This document shows positions 41,504-53,658 of a DNA stretch of 64,000 bases, in pieces. Source of the stretch: Silene latifolia (lineage: Eukaryota; Streptophyta; Magnoliopsida; Caryophyllales; Caryophyllaceae). The stretch covers positions 143,961,922 to 144,025,921 of the forward strand of contig NC_133538.1 in the NCBI RefSeq assembly GCF_048544455.1, in the 5' to 3' direction. The notes beneath the pieces are model-generated. The model had not been told where the DNA came from. It made no database searches and saw nothing but the letters and a program-made list of their open reading frames with translations. The stretch's first letter is position 1. Each line of letters begins with the position of its first letter. The position numbers were made by a program, and so were the translations under genes.

Positions 41504-44500
41504 TTAGCCTTCAGCATTGCTATGTTCTAAGACGTATTTGCCCAACATGTCCCTTACCACGTCTATATGTAAACATTTGTACTGCTGAAACTCTTGTGAT
41601 GGGTTGATTACATACTGCGGAAAAAACAAAGACAAGATGTTATTGTAACAACATCAAATACTGCATAGCAACATCATGGTATAGCAGCAAGCAAGACAAC
41701 CTCATCTCTAATTTTAAAAAAAGTAATAAACACATTATTAAATTACTAACCTTTTCTGGAATAAGGATATATCTTCGCGTAATAATCTCCAACATGAACC
41801 GACAAACGTAGTATCCACATTGTATGCTATCCGGCTGGCGAGGGACCTATTATTACATAAAAACAAACAAACGAGAGAAGGTTCACATCAGAATGTTGAA
41901 CTTTAGGTATTGTATTAGTATTAAACACAGATTTTTGCACTTAAGGTATTGTATTTGAGCACGTACCCCTGTTATCGTAATAAAAGTAGGGCCATCATCA
42001 GAATCTTTCGTGGGTTGATCCTGCTCGTTAGCTCTTTTCTTCTCAAAGGCCTTTTTTTTAAAAAAAAAAAAGAGGCAGAAACTCATTTTTTTAATGGCAA
42101 AAATGAGGTTTTTGCTATAAATAAAAATTGAAAATGTTATTATAAATAAATCAGTATTATAAACTTACTTAATAATCAAGCGCTTAAAAGTCTCGCTTGG
42201 TGGATTATCTATAAAGTCCAACCAAAATACTTTCTCCTTCGTCGGCATGATGCCTGCTAGCACCTAATGAGTCGTACATCAAGAGACATCATCATTATTA
42301 ACAAGTACATATATTAGTTATGAAAATGCAATTGTAGGGGGAAACGTAATATTAATTTGTTTATTACCCTTTTTCATTATAAGGGGCAAAAAACAGCTTC
42401 TTGGTTGTCGCCAATTGCTGAGCAATATAATCTACCCGATCTTCGAACGAAAAAATCGGATAAACATAGATAAAATATAGGGGCACAAGAATCCGTATTG
42501 ATCAGATGAAATCTTCTTATCGGGGATCACTCTCAATTTCAATATCCTACATTATTACGGTATTTAAACACTATCTAGTAGTCAGAATATTAGAATATGA
42601 AATTATTTACTAAGAAACTTACTTCATCCAAACAAATAGGTGTTGGACATCAATCTCATCTAGACCAGCCCAAATGGCTAGCATATCCCATGACATAAGT
42701 GCTTCGCGCTCAACCCCTAGAATATGCTCCTCGAGCGGAATAATTATCAATTGCTCGTTGCCTATGCGATCGCAAGCCTCCTCATGCAGTTTCCTCATCA
42801 TCACCGTTCTTAATTTTTGCATGTAATCCTTCCCAGAATATTTTGTGGAGTTTAAACTCCTAACATCTTTCAGTTCGGGGAAATAATGATTCTTTGATTT
42901 TGTGCTACTACCACCAGCCTACAGATGTAGATAATTAAAATAATAAAAAATCCAAAGGTAACATATCCTAGCTAGCTAGTTGGAGTAATAAAAATAAAAG
43001 CGTACTTAACTAAATACCTCATCAACCTGCTCTTTCAATGATGAGGTAGTAGTAGCAGTATGATTTGGGGACTTAGGCTTATCCGTATTTTTTGTCCCCT
43101 ACACAAAATTTCCATGCTTTTTAGAAATACAGACAAAATATAAATAAAGGGAGGTTTTTAAAAAAATGGAGAAGTTAATTAAATACCTCATCAAGTTGTT
43201 GTCTAGACGAGGTAGTTGGCATGTCCGGGGACTTAGGCTTATCCGCCTTAGCCGGCTTTTTTGTTCCCTACAAAAAATTTCCATGTTTTTTAGAAATACA
43301 GAAACAAAAAAATTAAAGGGAGGTTTTCATAAAAATGGAGAAGTTAATTAAATACCTTATCAAGCTGTTGTCTCGTCGAGGTAGTTGGCATGTCTGTGGA
43401 CTTAGGCTTATCTGCCAAAGCCGGTTTTTTTGTTCTCTACAAAAAAAAATAACATATAAATTTAACATATAAAAACATTCAACAATTAAAAATTTAACAT
43501 ATATATAAAGGTATTTATTCTAACCCCAACTGCTTTCGGCTGAGGCGGAGACGAACGAGCCAAGAAGATGTGAGCTTCAGGCCATTAGATGAAACTTCCA
43601 ACCACATCTCCCAGAATGGTAATGTCGTCACGAACTGGGACAGGCAGTTGAAGTTTTCATGGCCTGGAAAGACTTCAGTTATCTCCACTTTTCTATGATT
43701 CGGCAAAAGTTTTTCGCCATGAACAACCACTACAGCTTTTTCATTGCCGATTTGGTGGGCACTTCTACGAGAGCCCGACCAACACGCACATATGGTTTAT
43801 CGAATTTAGGGTCAGCAAGAATAACTGTCCTCTTGTTTACGGCCTGAAGAATACACATACATTATTATATCCCAAAATTTCATAGAATTCATATAAATTT
43901 AACTAATTAAACACTTCATGCATACCTCATCAAAACGGTGAACCGACTTGAAGGGGATGTATGTCGTTTTCCATCACCGTCTTCTCAAGTTGCATTTCCT
44001 TTTCGGACCCATTATTTACCTAATAAAATTAACCAATGGCACGATGTCAGAAGTTATAGCATTAGAGTGGGGGAACACACCCCCGATCTTACCCAAAAAA
44101 AAAGGAAGTATTAGGTACCTGATCGGCTTTAGTTGTTACAACTTCAGAAGCATTAGGTACCTGATCTTTCTGAATCTCGTTGATCGATACTTCCTTCTCA
44201 TGTATTGCCAAGGTATTAGTGTTCTCGGCCTCTTGACCAATCTGTTGTACCTTACCCCCTTTATAAATGACATCCTCCATCATCTTCAATTCTTCTTCGG
44301 AAAGCTTGCCTCCAGCATTCAACTTTAGTAGTACGGATGCCATTAATTGAAGCTGCGTGCCAAGAATGTAATGTTTCAGCAATTTTTATCCCAACAATAA
44401 CATGTGAATTGAACTTAAATGAATATAATAGAATAAATGGTACCATGTCAGCCTTCTCAGCCTTAGTCTTCCTTTTCTTCTTTTTCAGGGCAGTTGTCCC

Positions 44501-45649
44501 ATAATATTTCGTTAGTCCAACCTGTAATGGGACGCCCCTCAATCGACCTGGATGTTTGGGTCGACCGATCGCTCTAGCAAGAACGTCATCACGACCATTG
44601 GGAGTGAATTTCCCTTCTTCTACCTCCTTCAATACGTTGTCCTATAATATATTAAATAAACTTCAAATTATATTTGTGACTAAAATAATAAAGTTAGTAA
44701 TGAACTCGTCTTAATAAAATAATGCTTACTATGTTGGCCAACACTTCCTCATCATATTTGTCACGCGACCGGGATTCTTTAGGCGTGTGCCCTTCTTTAT
44801 AAGTTACATGCAGATCCAAGTTGGTCACTCCTTTTGCCACCTACACATTAACATGGTAACAGTTATACATGTAAATGTGTATCAAGTCCAAGTGTGATTA
44901 AAAAAATCAAGTCTCACAGGGTAATGCATGCTACTTACGAGGTTCTCTTCTATGTTTCTGTAACCGCCTCGAGAACCATACCATTTCCCCTTCTTGCATG
45001 AAATGTTAGCACGACTTCTTCTGCTAACGGCCTTCAAATAATTATATAAAAGCGCAAGTAGATGAGATAATAAAAAGATTATATAAAGAACTCATTAATT
45101 AAAAAAAATGATAGGTAAATCGTTAAAAGGCGAGGATATTTAACCTGAAACTTCTCACTAGTTTTCATCTCTTTGAAAAGATCACATTGTTCCTGACTGA
45201 TGGTGGGACACTTATTGTCTCCCGATAGGTTCTTACGCATCTCCCTTGTTGCCTTGTCCACATACAACCAATCCCTAGCAACATCACACTTCCACTGCCT
45301 TAGGACATCCCCTGCCTTATGCATTAAATACTTATCATGACATTCATCGGCAATATCAAATGCTTCCTTTACACGAGCCAAGTATAACTTCCTCAATTTT
45401 GGATTCAAATTTCTAATTTCATCTAAATGAATAGGCACAAACTGTCTTGTGCAACGTCCAATCCAACTGGATAAAAAACCCGCATTTGGACCAGTAGGAA
45501 AACCCTTTCGAGCTCCATGTTATTTCAAGCGGCTCTTTAGCGGCTATAGCTGCAAGGGCTTGCGGGCACTTCGTAGCACCCCTCTCACCAGGCTTATTAT
45601 CATCCCCACGCTTATTATTGTTTTGACTTCTTTTCCGTTTTTCACCCAT
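41504..45649 (-). pseudogene. CACTA protein gene: Ptta/En/Spm domain plus Ulp1-like peptidase, broken
   Basis: From an ATG at 45649, exons can be followed by conserved GT/AG ends: 45649-45145, 45031-44939, 44840-44730, 44641-44444, 44352-44119, 43843-43525, three 81-nt copies at 43436-43018, then C-terminal exons to a stop at 41504. Exon 1 holds the plant transposase (Ptta) motif (KLRKLYLARVKEAF, AGDVLRQWK). Exon 4 has GRDDVLARAIGRPKHPGR. The last exons match C48/Ulp1 peptidases: VFWLDF carries the Asp and QCGYYVCRFM the Cys. Breaks: exon 1 is 505 nt and changes frame near 45520; the 43525-43843 exon shifts frame twice and has a stop at 43585-43587; the expected catalytic His-Trp before VLAGIMP is absent. 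Not functional as read. Confidence 0.8.
43018..43436 (-). repeat. Tandem exon triplication in the CACTA gene (169-bp period)
   Basis: Three exons of exactly 81 nt (43436-43356, 43267-43187, 43098-43018) are separated by two introns of exactly 88 nt. Each encodes a Lys/Pro/Ser/Thr-rich 27-residue linker with DKPKS and ending in QLDE/QVDE/QLDK. All are in the same phase, so copy number can change without shifting the frame. Confidence 0.88.
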
Positions 45650-46129
45650 GATAATCCTAAAACCCAAATATGAATGAAATAATAAATGAACAACTTAACA
45701 ACGTCATGCAGAGTATTATCTAAAACCCTAAAGAGGAATGAAAATTTAAAACAACAGATTGAGCTTCTAAAATCCTAAACCCTAATAAGAGGAGTGAAGT
45801 AGATGATGCGGGATGATAAAGATAACAAAGAAGACGAAAAACAAACAGATGCATGAAAAAGAAAAAAGATGATCGTCTTAAAACCCTAATGACGAAACAC
45901 AAAATTAAAGTGAACACACCTGATGATGATGATAAAGAGAACGAGCAGGATGATAAGGGAAGACAACGGAATCTGGGCGTCGGAAACTGGGCGACGACCG
46001 GCAACGAGAATGTAGAAAGCGGGGGGGGGGGGAGAGAATAATAAACTCAGGATATCAACGGTTGAACTGGTGTTGTGTGTGTTTGTGTGATATGCTGTAT
46101 GTGTTTGTAAATTAGTTTTTTATTAAAGC

Positions 46130-46450
46130 AAACTATTGACAACGGGTCCTCAAAACAAAATCGTTGTTATATGTTAATAACAACGGGTCAATAAAAGTCA
46201 ACCGTTGTCAAAACTTTATTACAACGGTTAAAATATACCCGTTGTAATATATTTTCACCAAATTTGCGCCAAAATGAAATATGTCTAAAAAATCAATGAC
46301 AACGGGTAGGGGTACTACACCCGTTGTTGAAAGTTATAATAACGGGTGATGTAACTATAACCGTTGTTGATAGTAATAACAACGGGTGATGTAAATATAA
46401 CCGTTGTTGAAAGTAATAACAACGGGTAATTTAAATATAACCGTTGTTAT
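46130..46450. repeat. CACTA subterminal repeats
   Basis: About 14 copies of AACAACGGGT or its complement ACCCGTTGT/ACCGTTGTT, in both orientations, upstream of the transposon gene. Such motifs are the binding sites of TNPA-like proteins in known CACTA elements. Confidence 0.85.
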
Positions 46451-46460
46451 TGTTGAACCT

Positions 46461-46958
46461 TTTTTTTTTTTTAAATTACTGTAATTCCATTACGGTCAAA
46501 CTGTAACATACATATCAGAATAATGAAGCAGCACCATATACTGCAACATTATTCAGCAATTTCAACACCAGCATCCACATCTAATAATAAGATCAAGAAA
46601 ATAAGACAACAACAACATGCATACATACTGCATATCTACAGGATTTACCATGCCATGCAAATTTGGCAATCTTTATTTAACAATGACAATTATTGGTTCT
46701 ATTGGCTTTTTAAAGCTACCAAAAGCTAAAGACATACAACACATCTCAAACTTGCTATAAATTCAGGCATCCCATTAGCTCCCCACAACTCACAAATAAA
46801 TTAAACCATCAAATTACTGGTCTGAAAATGACTCAAAATGTTGGTCGTCCATATCACTGTGTCCTGATGAATGCCCCAAGCCACATAGATATTGACAATG
46901 AAAAATTTGCTGCCAAGAGCTTTAATCCTTTGAGGAATAAGCTTATTGAGCTGGGATA
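46461..46958. other. Unassigned 0.5-kb spacer
   Basis: AT-rich, no convincing ORF, repeat or RNA. Lies between the CACTA repeats and the LTR of element 2. Confidence 0.5.
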
Positions 46959-47246
46959 TGATACGTGCATATTGTATAATCTTTTTAGCCTATTTTAGCA
47001 CGTATTTCCATGCATTCATGTACTGTTTATATAGTATTTTGCCCCCGAATTGGATACTTTGGTTCGTTTTGTCTGTTTTGTAGAAATGAACGCGAAAGTA
47101 GTGGAATCGTACTATTTTTCGTCCTTTTTGCATGCATTTTGAGGAGACGGGATTTTTCGGAGTGAGTTTCTGCATTGGGATGCGTGAAGGCACGGTTTAC
47201 GAGGCATTTGGGCACGAGTTTAATCTGATTTGAAGGAAGAACATTT

Positions 47247-47442
47247 GATCGAGTGGTTTTATTACTCGATCGAATGGTTTCTACGTCATTGGTTGATCGA
47301 TCGAGCACCTTTTTACTCGATCAAGAAGTGATGAAAAGAGAGGTTACTCGATCGAGTAACTATTCTACTCGATCGAGTAGATTTTCTAGAGGTTTGCTCG
47401 ATCGAGTGGATTTATTCTACTCGATCGAGTGGTTTGGTCTGG
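47247..47442. repeat. TCGATCGAGT dyad cluster 6 (LTR 2)
   Basis: Eight units, four matching ACTCGATCGAG(T) closely. Ends about 56 bp before the TATA-like box. Confidence 0.92.
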
Positions 47443-47497
47443 CGTGGGCTTTAATTAGCCCGTAAGCTTGTTTTAGCTTTTGGACTTAGTTTATTTT

Positions 47498-47505
47498 CTA
47501 TTTAA
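47498..47505 (+). promoter_or_regulatory. TATA-like box of LTR 2
   Basis: TATTTAAA in ttctatttaaacgcaac, downstream of the dyad cluster as in LTR A. Confidence 0.5.
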
Positions 47506-48629
47506 ACGCAACTTTACTAGGTCATTAGCTATCTTATCATCTATCAGTTTTAGCTTTCACAGTAAAAACATTACGTTGCTTTTCCCTTCACTGTAACTTT
47601 ATTTTCGGGGTTATTTCGCTCGGATTTGCGTGTTCTTTACGCCGGATTCTCACGATTGTAATCTCTTTCTCCTTTCCTAATAATAATCTCTCTTTCGTTT
47701 ACTTTAATTCTTTGTTTTGCTTTATTTAATTTCTGCCCTAATTCACTTTTATGCAATTTAATTATCGATTTAATATGTTGAATGCTGGTTATTTATCTGC
47801 TGTTAGTTTTGATAGTATTTATAGCGATATGAGTAGTTAAATCTAATTCATGTTGGGATTAGGGGATCTACAGTAGAAACGTGACGATGTAGTGAATAAG
47901 TTAGATGAATTAATTGTGAGATTCTGTCACCATAGCAATATAACTGTAATAACCGACTTAGTTGAGTGCACGCTTCTAAGTCACCTTTTTAATCTGGTTA
48001 AATTTAATCCTGGATCGGAAGATTGAACTAAATAGACCTGCTATGAACAATAGACTACCCTGATGAGGACGGAAGTTAAGTTAGTGGAATTTTAGGATAG
48101 AAAGTGAACCGGAAGGACCTTTCCATATCCGTCTCGCATTATTTGTCTAAGTTGTTTACAGTTGAGTCACTGGACTACCGTAGTGAACCGAAATCCTGAC
48201 ATGTCCCTTCTTATTTGATAGTTTAATTCTATTTTTCTACCTTTACTGCTCCTGTCTCTGCTTCTCTTTCCTTTAAACCTTTGATGTGACCATAATTAGA
48301 GCATATTTAGTCCTCGAATTAGCTTTGTTCCCATGCTTTTTAGTGCATATTTGGGTCATTTATTGTCTTTAGTTCTTTGTTTTGCATATTCTTTGAGGTT
48401 TTGTGTCCTTGGTAGGAAAGGAGTGCAAACCTTGCATTTTCATGGCAAAACGAGACTAAATTGATTGAATTCAATGACCAAGCATCAAGGAGAGACAATA
48501 TTAGAAGGCCTTTGTACATACTATAGTAGATGGGCAATGATCGAGGAAAGATCCTTGCATCCCCGAGGAAATCCCCAAGGATTTTATGAAGAAAAGGGAA
48601 GAAAAGAAGAAGAAATGTGACTGTCCAGC

Positions 48630-48800
48630 AATTCGTGCGGATTGTCCTGAAGACGCCCGACCTCCACCTCCACAATCCGAGCGTCTTCACCACAAGACGC
48701 CCGGGCAGCAACCCAAGAAGACGCCCGTCTTCTCCCCAAGACGCCCGGGCAGAGACCCTCGAATCCGCCCGTCCCATGCTAAAGACGCACGGATTCCAAG
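48630..48800. repeat. GCCCG dyad cluster 2 (5' LTR of element 1)
   Basis: About nine units such as AAGACGCCCGTCTT, AAGACGCCCGGGCAG and AATCCGCCCGTCCC. ORFs over it are translated repeat. Confidence 0.88.
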
Positions 48801-48934
48801 GCAGCACAACTTCGTCTTCTTCAAAGCTTCAAGAAAGATGCCCATAATTCCAAAAATACCGGCGTTTCCTTAAGTAGGGACTTAATCGTAATTTAAGCCC
48901 TTAGTTAACCCTAATTCCTACACCTAATCCCTAC

Positions 48935-48942
48935 TATAAATA
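48935..48942 (+). promoter_or_regulatory. TATA box of 5' LTR, element 1
   Basis: TATAAATA in ctataaataccccat, about 140 bp after the dyad cluster. Absent from the 3' LTR, where about 65 bp is missing at around 58003. Confidence 0.7.
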
Positions 48943-49982
48943 CCCCATTAGTCTAATTAGAAGAGCATGTTCTTCTTAAAAATCTTTAGTACAATTTTTA
49001 ATACAATTTTTTCCTTAATCTCTCTTTTGTTCATCCTTTATTTTGGGTAATTGAAGATTATTTGGGTTATTATTGGGAGATTGACAACCTCTCAATCAAG
49101 CATCAAGTACTTCTTTTATTCTTTGCTTTATTATTGGAATCATTAGTAGGTATAATTCTCTTAATCCCTTTTTAATTATTGCTAATTACTTTCATTTATT
49201 AATCATGTTTCACCTTGTTGGTATGATTGACAACCTTGCTAGCATGTTCAACATGATAATGAGTGAGTAGTTCCATAGCTACGGTTAATGGGTAATTAGA
49301 GGAAACCAACATGGGGAATGATTCATGCTTAAATTAATATGCTTTCATGGTTTATTTGCATTGCTTGCTTGTTATGATCTCAACTCATGCACATGTTATG
49401 TTTGATGAAATGCGAGCCTATGAATCCTTGCATTTTTTACCCATCACCTATATTTTCAATGAGACTTGTAAGACATAAACCAACTCGAGTCTCATTAGAC
49501 CATGCATGTTGTTGAGTAGGGAAGACTAAGTCGACTTGTAGGTGTTGTACAATCTAATCGATTCGGCTCCGGGACCCAAACTTTCCTAGGATTGTAAGAT
49601 ATAACCCAACTCAATCCATCACAACAATAATTGCTTGCTTATAATTTGAGAACATGTTTGTATGATCAATTCCCATGAATCCCCTATGACCCCATGATAC
49701 CCTAGTGCTTTTTATCAATTGTTTACAACCCTTTTTAATTCATCTTCCTTGTTTACTTTCATTGCTATTTAGTTTAGTGACCTTCTACATCAACCCAAAT
49801 TGTGACACCCCTAAGACACCGCTAGTTGCAATAGAAATCTCATCTCAATTCCCGTCCCTTGGGATCCGACCTTTACTTGCCTCTTTACTAATTGTAGAGT
49901 TGTTTGTGAAGCTATAAATTGTGTTTTGGTCTAGGTGCTCCTAACGACAAGTTACCGAAAAGATTTAGTCCGACCAAAAAAA

Positions 49983-50000
49983 TGGCAGATTCTTGCAGGG
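49983..50000 (+). other. Altered primer-binding site of element 1
   Basis: TGGCAGATTCTTGCAGGG, six bases after the LTR end. The start (TGGC) and the following gacggtgttaac fit the Asp-type sites of its relatives, but the middle differs. Either a decayed Asp site or another tRNA is used. Confidence 0.5.
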
Positions 50001-50119
50001 ACGGTGTTAACTTGATTTATATTTTCTTATATTGTTATTAGTTGTGTCTTTCTTTGCCTTGGGGAAGTAAAACTCCTCAAGGTTTGTTCTAATTATTTTC
50101 GAGTTGTTTGATATTTTGC

Positions 50120-51903
50120 ATGTCTAGAAGGTCACAAGGTGATTTGTTACCTTTTGATCGTGAAATTGAAAGAACTTTGACAACCAATAGAAGACTTGCT
50201 AGGAGAAATTTGAGAGGTATTGGTGAGGTTGTAGACATTCAACCAACTATTGAGTTCATCAACCCTTTTGCAAGAGAAAGTGAGGAGAACCCAACACAAA
50301 ATACATCACAAAATCAACCCACAGTGCCTAAGTTTTCATCACATTCCGTACCCACCGAGGAGAACCTACCCAATGGTACTCCCACACCACAACATCTAAC
50401 CGGAAATTTTATTGCCAAATCCGCATTTATCCAATTAGTCGAAAGAAGCCAATTTGGGGGGATGCCTAGTGAAGACCCTCACTCTCATATGGAGTCCTTT
50501 TGTGACTATTGTGATGCGATTTCTCAAACCGGTGTAACTCAAGACCAAATTCGATGGGTCTTATTTCCTTTTTCTCTAATTGGCACCGCGAAACAATGGT
50601 TGAAGAGCCTTGATAAGGCCACTCTCGGAATTGATTCTTGGAAGAAGTTGGCTCTAGCTTTCTACAAAAAGTTCTATCCACCGGAAAAGACTAACATGCT
50701 AAGAGCTCAAATTACGGGTTTTAAGCACAAGGATGAAGAATCTTTGTATGAAGCTTGGGAGCGGTTCAAAGGAATTTGTCGCTCATGTCCTCACCATGGA
50801 CTTAGCGAGTGGTTCTTGGTACAACAATTTTGGAAAGGTCTATATGAAGATTCAAGGAACATTCTCAACATGGGATCAAATGGAATGTTGACCGAAGTTG
50901 ATGACAATCAAACTTGGAACAAAATTGAGGAAATAGCGGTCCATAACTCACAATATAGTAGACCTTGCAAGGCTACTAGAGGAGGAAAGCATGAAGTGGA
51001 CTCCGTTACTCAATTGGTGCTCAACTTAGTGCTCACATTGATACCATCAATTTGAAGTTTGAAAAGGCTATGGCTAGACTTGAAGAAACCTCAAAATCAC
51101 CAAAGCATCATGTTAATGCCATGACGGCATCTTCATCAATCCCAAGTGGGATATGTGAGAATTGTGGAACTTTGGGACATGACCCAAGTGAATGTAGGGG
51201 AACAAATGAACAAGTAAATGCTTTCCAAGCATACAAGAGTGGTACCCCTTATTCCAACTATTACAATGAAAACACCGAATTCCATCCAAATCTCTCATAC
51301 AAAAGCCAAAATGTTCAAAACCCTCAAACAACATACACCCCACCTCCCATGAGAAACCAAAATCAAAGACCCTTTTACTACCAAAACCAAGGTTACCAAA
51401 ATCAATCTCCATACAATCAACAAAATGACCAAGGTTTTGATGTTCAAAAAGCGGTCCTTCAAATGCAAAAGAATCAACAAGAATTTTTCACTCAAATGCA
51501 AAAGGATAGTCAAGCAAAGAAAACCACCATCAACAACATCCTAGCTCACACCAAAATGTTGGAAACCCAATTGACTCAACTAGCATCTTCAAGCTCACAA
51601 AGACAAAATGGGCAATTACCACCTCAAAGTAATCCCCCAAGACATGAAATGGTTAGTGCCATTCACTTGAGAAGTGGTACAAGGTATGAAGCACCGAAGA
51701 AGCAAGTTGAGGATAAAGTTGTGGAAGCTAGTGACAAGGAAGAAATTGTGCAAAACTCCAAGGATGGAGAACCATCGAAAGAAGAAATCTCAAAGAAAAA
51801 TGAAGACAAGGTCAAGGAGAAGGAGCCCATTGTGATTAGACTTCCTTTTCCAAGTCGTCAAGCCAAGCCCAAATTTGATGACCAACTTGGAAAATTTATG
51901 TAA
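50120..51903 (+). pseudogene. gag: gag of element 1, frameshifted
   Basis: The ATG at 50120 (MSRRSQGD, then arginine-rich) is preferred to the upstream non-ATG extension. Residues about 110-270 carry the retrotransposon gag capsid-like region (HMESFCDYCDAI, VLFPFSLIGTAKQWL, FYKKFYPPEKTNMLRAQI, LYEAWERFKGICRSCPHHG). A one-base loss near 51015 moves the frame, and the rest continues from about 51022 in the frame ending at 51903. There the zinc knuckle CENCGTLGHDPSEC (CX2CX4HX4C) is at 51154-51195, followed by an Asn/Gln-rich region and a Lys/Glu-rich tail. A TAA at 51901 separates it from protease in the same frame. It would form the RNA-packaging particle if intact. Confidence 0.88.
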
Positions 51904-52503
51904 ATTGTGAAGAATTTGGAAGTCTCAATTCCTTTCACGGAATTAATCAATCACGTGCCGGCCTATGCGAAATACATGATAGACATCCTCACAAAGAAGA
52001 AGTCGATCCGAAAGCTTGAGACTATCGCCTTCACTAAGGTGAGTAGTGCAATACTTCAAGGGAGTTCACCTGCAAAACTCAAGGATCCGGGAAGCTTCTC
52101 AATACCGTGTACCATTGGCGACACCACGATCAACAAAGCCTTATGTGATCTAGGGTCTAGTGTGAGTGTTATGCCGTACTCAGTGAGTAAAAGGTTGGGG
52201 ATGGGAGAGCTTAAATGCACCAATATCACACTCCAAATGGCCGATAGATCGACGAAGACACCATTAGGGATATGGGAAGATGTTCCCGTACGAATTGGGA
52301 AATTTTTCATCCCGGTGGACTTTGTCATTATTGATATAGAAGAAGACTCCAACATTCCAATCATTCTAGGAAGACCTTTCTTACACACCGCGGGTGCGGT
52401 GATTGATGTGAAACATGGAGAGCTCACTCTAGAAGTGGGAGATGAGAGTATAACTTTCAATCTTGACAAGACCATGAGAGCTCCCCGTTTGCATGAACCA
52501 TGA
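51904..52503 (+). CDS. Retropepsin-like aspartic protease of element 1
   Basis: Open frame directly after the gag stop codon and in the same frame as the second gag segment, so it would be made by readthrough or was one polyprotein before the stop arose; it has no ATG start of its own. The active-site motif is LCDLGSSVSVMP (Asp codon at 52147), the DLG variant common in Athila/Tat-like elements, with the flap/terminal region IPIILGRPFLHTAGAVIDV. It would cleave the Gag polyprotein. About 198 residues, ending at TGA 52501-52503. The frame continues after that stop as a 70-residue Lys/Glu/Ser-rich stretch (to 52722) with no known domain. Confidence 0.85.
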   Translation: MVKNLEVSIPFTELINHVPAYAKYMIDILTKKKSIRKLETIAFTKVSSAILQGSSPAKLKDPGSFSIPCTIGDTTINKALCDLGSSVSVMPYSVSKRLGMGELKCTNITLQMADRSTKTPLGIWEDVPVRIGKFFIPVDFVIIDIEEDSNIPIILGRPFLHTAGAVIDVKHGELTLEVGDESITFNLDKTMRAPRLHEP

Positions 52504-52722
52504 TTTATGATTGATCATTATAGCCGGAAGGATGATAGGAAGAAGTCGGAACTCCAATGGAAGAAGAAAATTGAAGATGCTCTATTCAAAGAGCAAGTGA
52601 ATTGTAACAAAGAGAGCTTGAAAAGCTCACCAAAGTCAAGCAATGAAGAAGATGGCCTCATTGGCCAAGACAAGAAAATGGGAGAGTTGTCTCTATCAAC
52701 TCAAGAGATCTTTGGTGATTAA

Positions 52723-53214
52723 GTAGATGAAGTCTGTGGTCTTTGGGACGATGAATTTGAAGGGATTTTCAATCCCTATATTGGTAATGCTATCAATCAA
52801 GAACGACACAAGGGCAAAGATCTATTGAAGATCTTTATCATGACAATGAACAAGCTTTTGATTACTTCTTCAAGGTGTTGAGCAACATCAACAACACCTT
52901 GGACATGCCCCCATGACATCTCACTAAGGATGAGAGTTTGGTGGAGTCCTCCCTAAACCACCATTTGTAAATATTTCTAACCCCCTAACTCGCATTTTAA
53001 TTCTTATATTGCATTTTTGTCATTTTTGGATTTTTGTGCCTTGATCAAGGTAATTATCATTTTTTAGAGAAGTAAGGGAGGGACTAATGATTTCAATTGA
53101 TGTGTAGTGCTTTAGCTTAGTGTGGGGATATCAATTGCCTAGGCTATCCATGTCATAGTAGTGCCCCCACAATGAAGAACACGAGATTTTGAAGAATGAA
53201 AAATGACACGGGAT
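52723..53214. other. Noncoding gap where pol is expected
   Basis: Short charged frames die out by about 52910. There is no reverse transcriptase or integrase motif. A gtgtggggatatc stretch at 53120 resembles the tract before the 3' LTR (57368-57380). Confidence 0.55.
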
Positions 53215-53625
53215 ATGCAAGTACACGGATGGAACTGAATCCGGGTAAAAGGGGCAGAATCCTAGCGTTTTTAAGAGAACCCGCCCGTCTTCAGGCAACC
53301 CGGGCGTCTTGGTCCGAATCCGCCCGTCCTTCATGAGATGAATTTTTGAAATTTTGGGACTGTTAACGAATCCGGGCGTCCTGCAAAAGAATCCACCCGT
53401 CCTCAGAAAGACGCCCATCCTTCAAGGGAAGCTGCCCGTCTTTTTGGCTGAAAAAAACAAGAAAAATCCCTGGAAAGGAATCCGCCCGGCTTCACTGAAA
53501 GACGCCCGTCCCGCAGCTGAAAAATCCGAGCGTCTTTGCTCAAAGACGCCAGTCTTTAGGCGAGGATTTCCCAACCCAGAACAGACAGAATCCGGGCGTC
53601 CCGAAGGAAAGCCGCCCGTCTTCCC
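53215..53625. repeat. GCCCG dyad cluster 3 (before ORF2 of element 1)
   Basis: About 17 units (GAATCCGGGCGTC, AATCCGCCCGTCC, AAGACGCCCGTC and variants) spread over 400 bp. Same motif family as the LTR clusters of this element. Confidence 0.88.
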
Positions 53626-53652
53626 CCTGCATTTCAAAATTTTTGGGTCTTT

Positions 53653-53658
53653 TATAAA
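53653..53658 (+). promoter_or_regulatory. Possible internal promoter TATA box for ORF2
   Basis: TATAAA in cttttataaaccccctccc, about 30 bp after the cluster and 311 bp before the ORF2 ATG. The order cluster, TATA, leader copies that of the LTR. Confidence 0.5.

Larger units (their letters stand above)
41411..46460 (-). mobile_element. CACTA (En/Spm) DNA transposon, degenerate
   Basis: A spliced minus-strand transposon gene (41504-45649) is preceded at its 5' side by subterminal repeats (46130-46450), both typical of CACTA elements. No CACTA terminal repeat is visible at either end, and the left side stops at a (TA)n tract, so it appears truncated. The catalytic TNPD-type transposase is not present in the window; only the TNPA/Ptta plus Ulp1-type gene is. 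Confidence 0.8.
46959..48281 (+). repeat. 5' LTR of element 2, first part
   Basis: Starts TGATACGTGCATATTG and continues to the TSD of element 1 (ACCTT, 48277-48281). With 59066-59222 it gives an LTR of about 1.48 kb, close to the 1.45 kb of LTR A. Confidence 0.82.
48282..49976 (+). repeat. 5' LTR of element 1
   Basis: 1695 bp, TGATGTGACC to CCGACCA. It carries the GCCCG cluster and a TATA box that the 3' LTR lacks. Confidence 0.93.

Noticed and set aside
45720-46041. Overlapping ORFs upstream of the CACTA gene
   Set aside because: Charged low-complexity 5' leader sequence, no motif on either strand.
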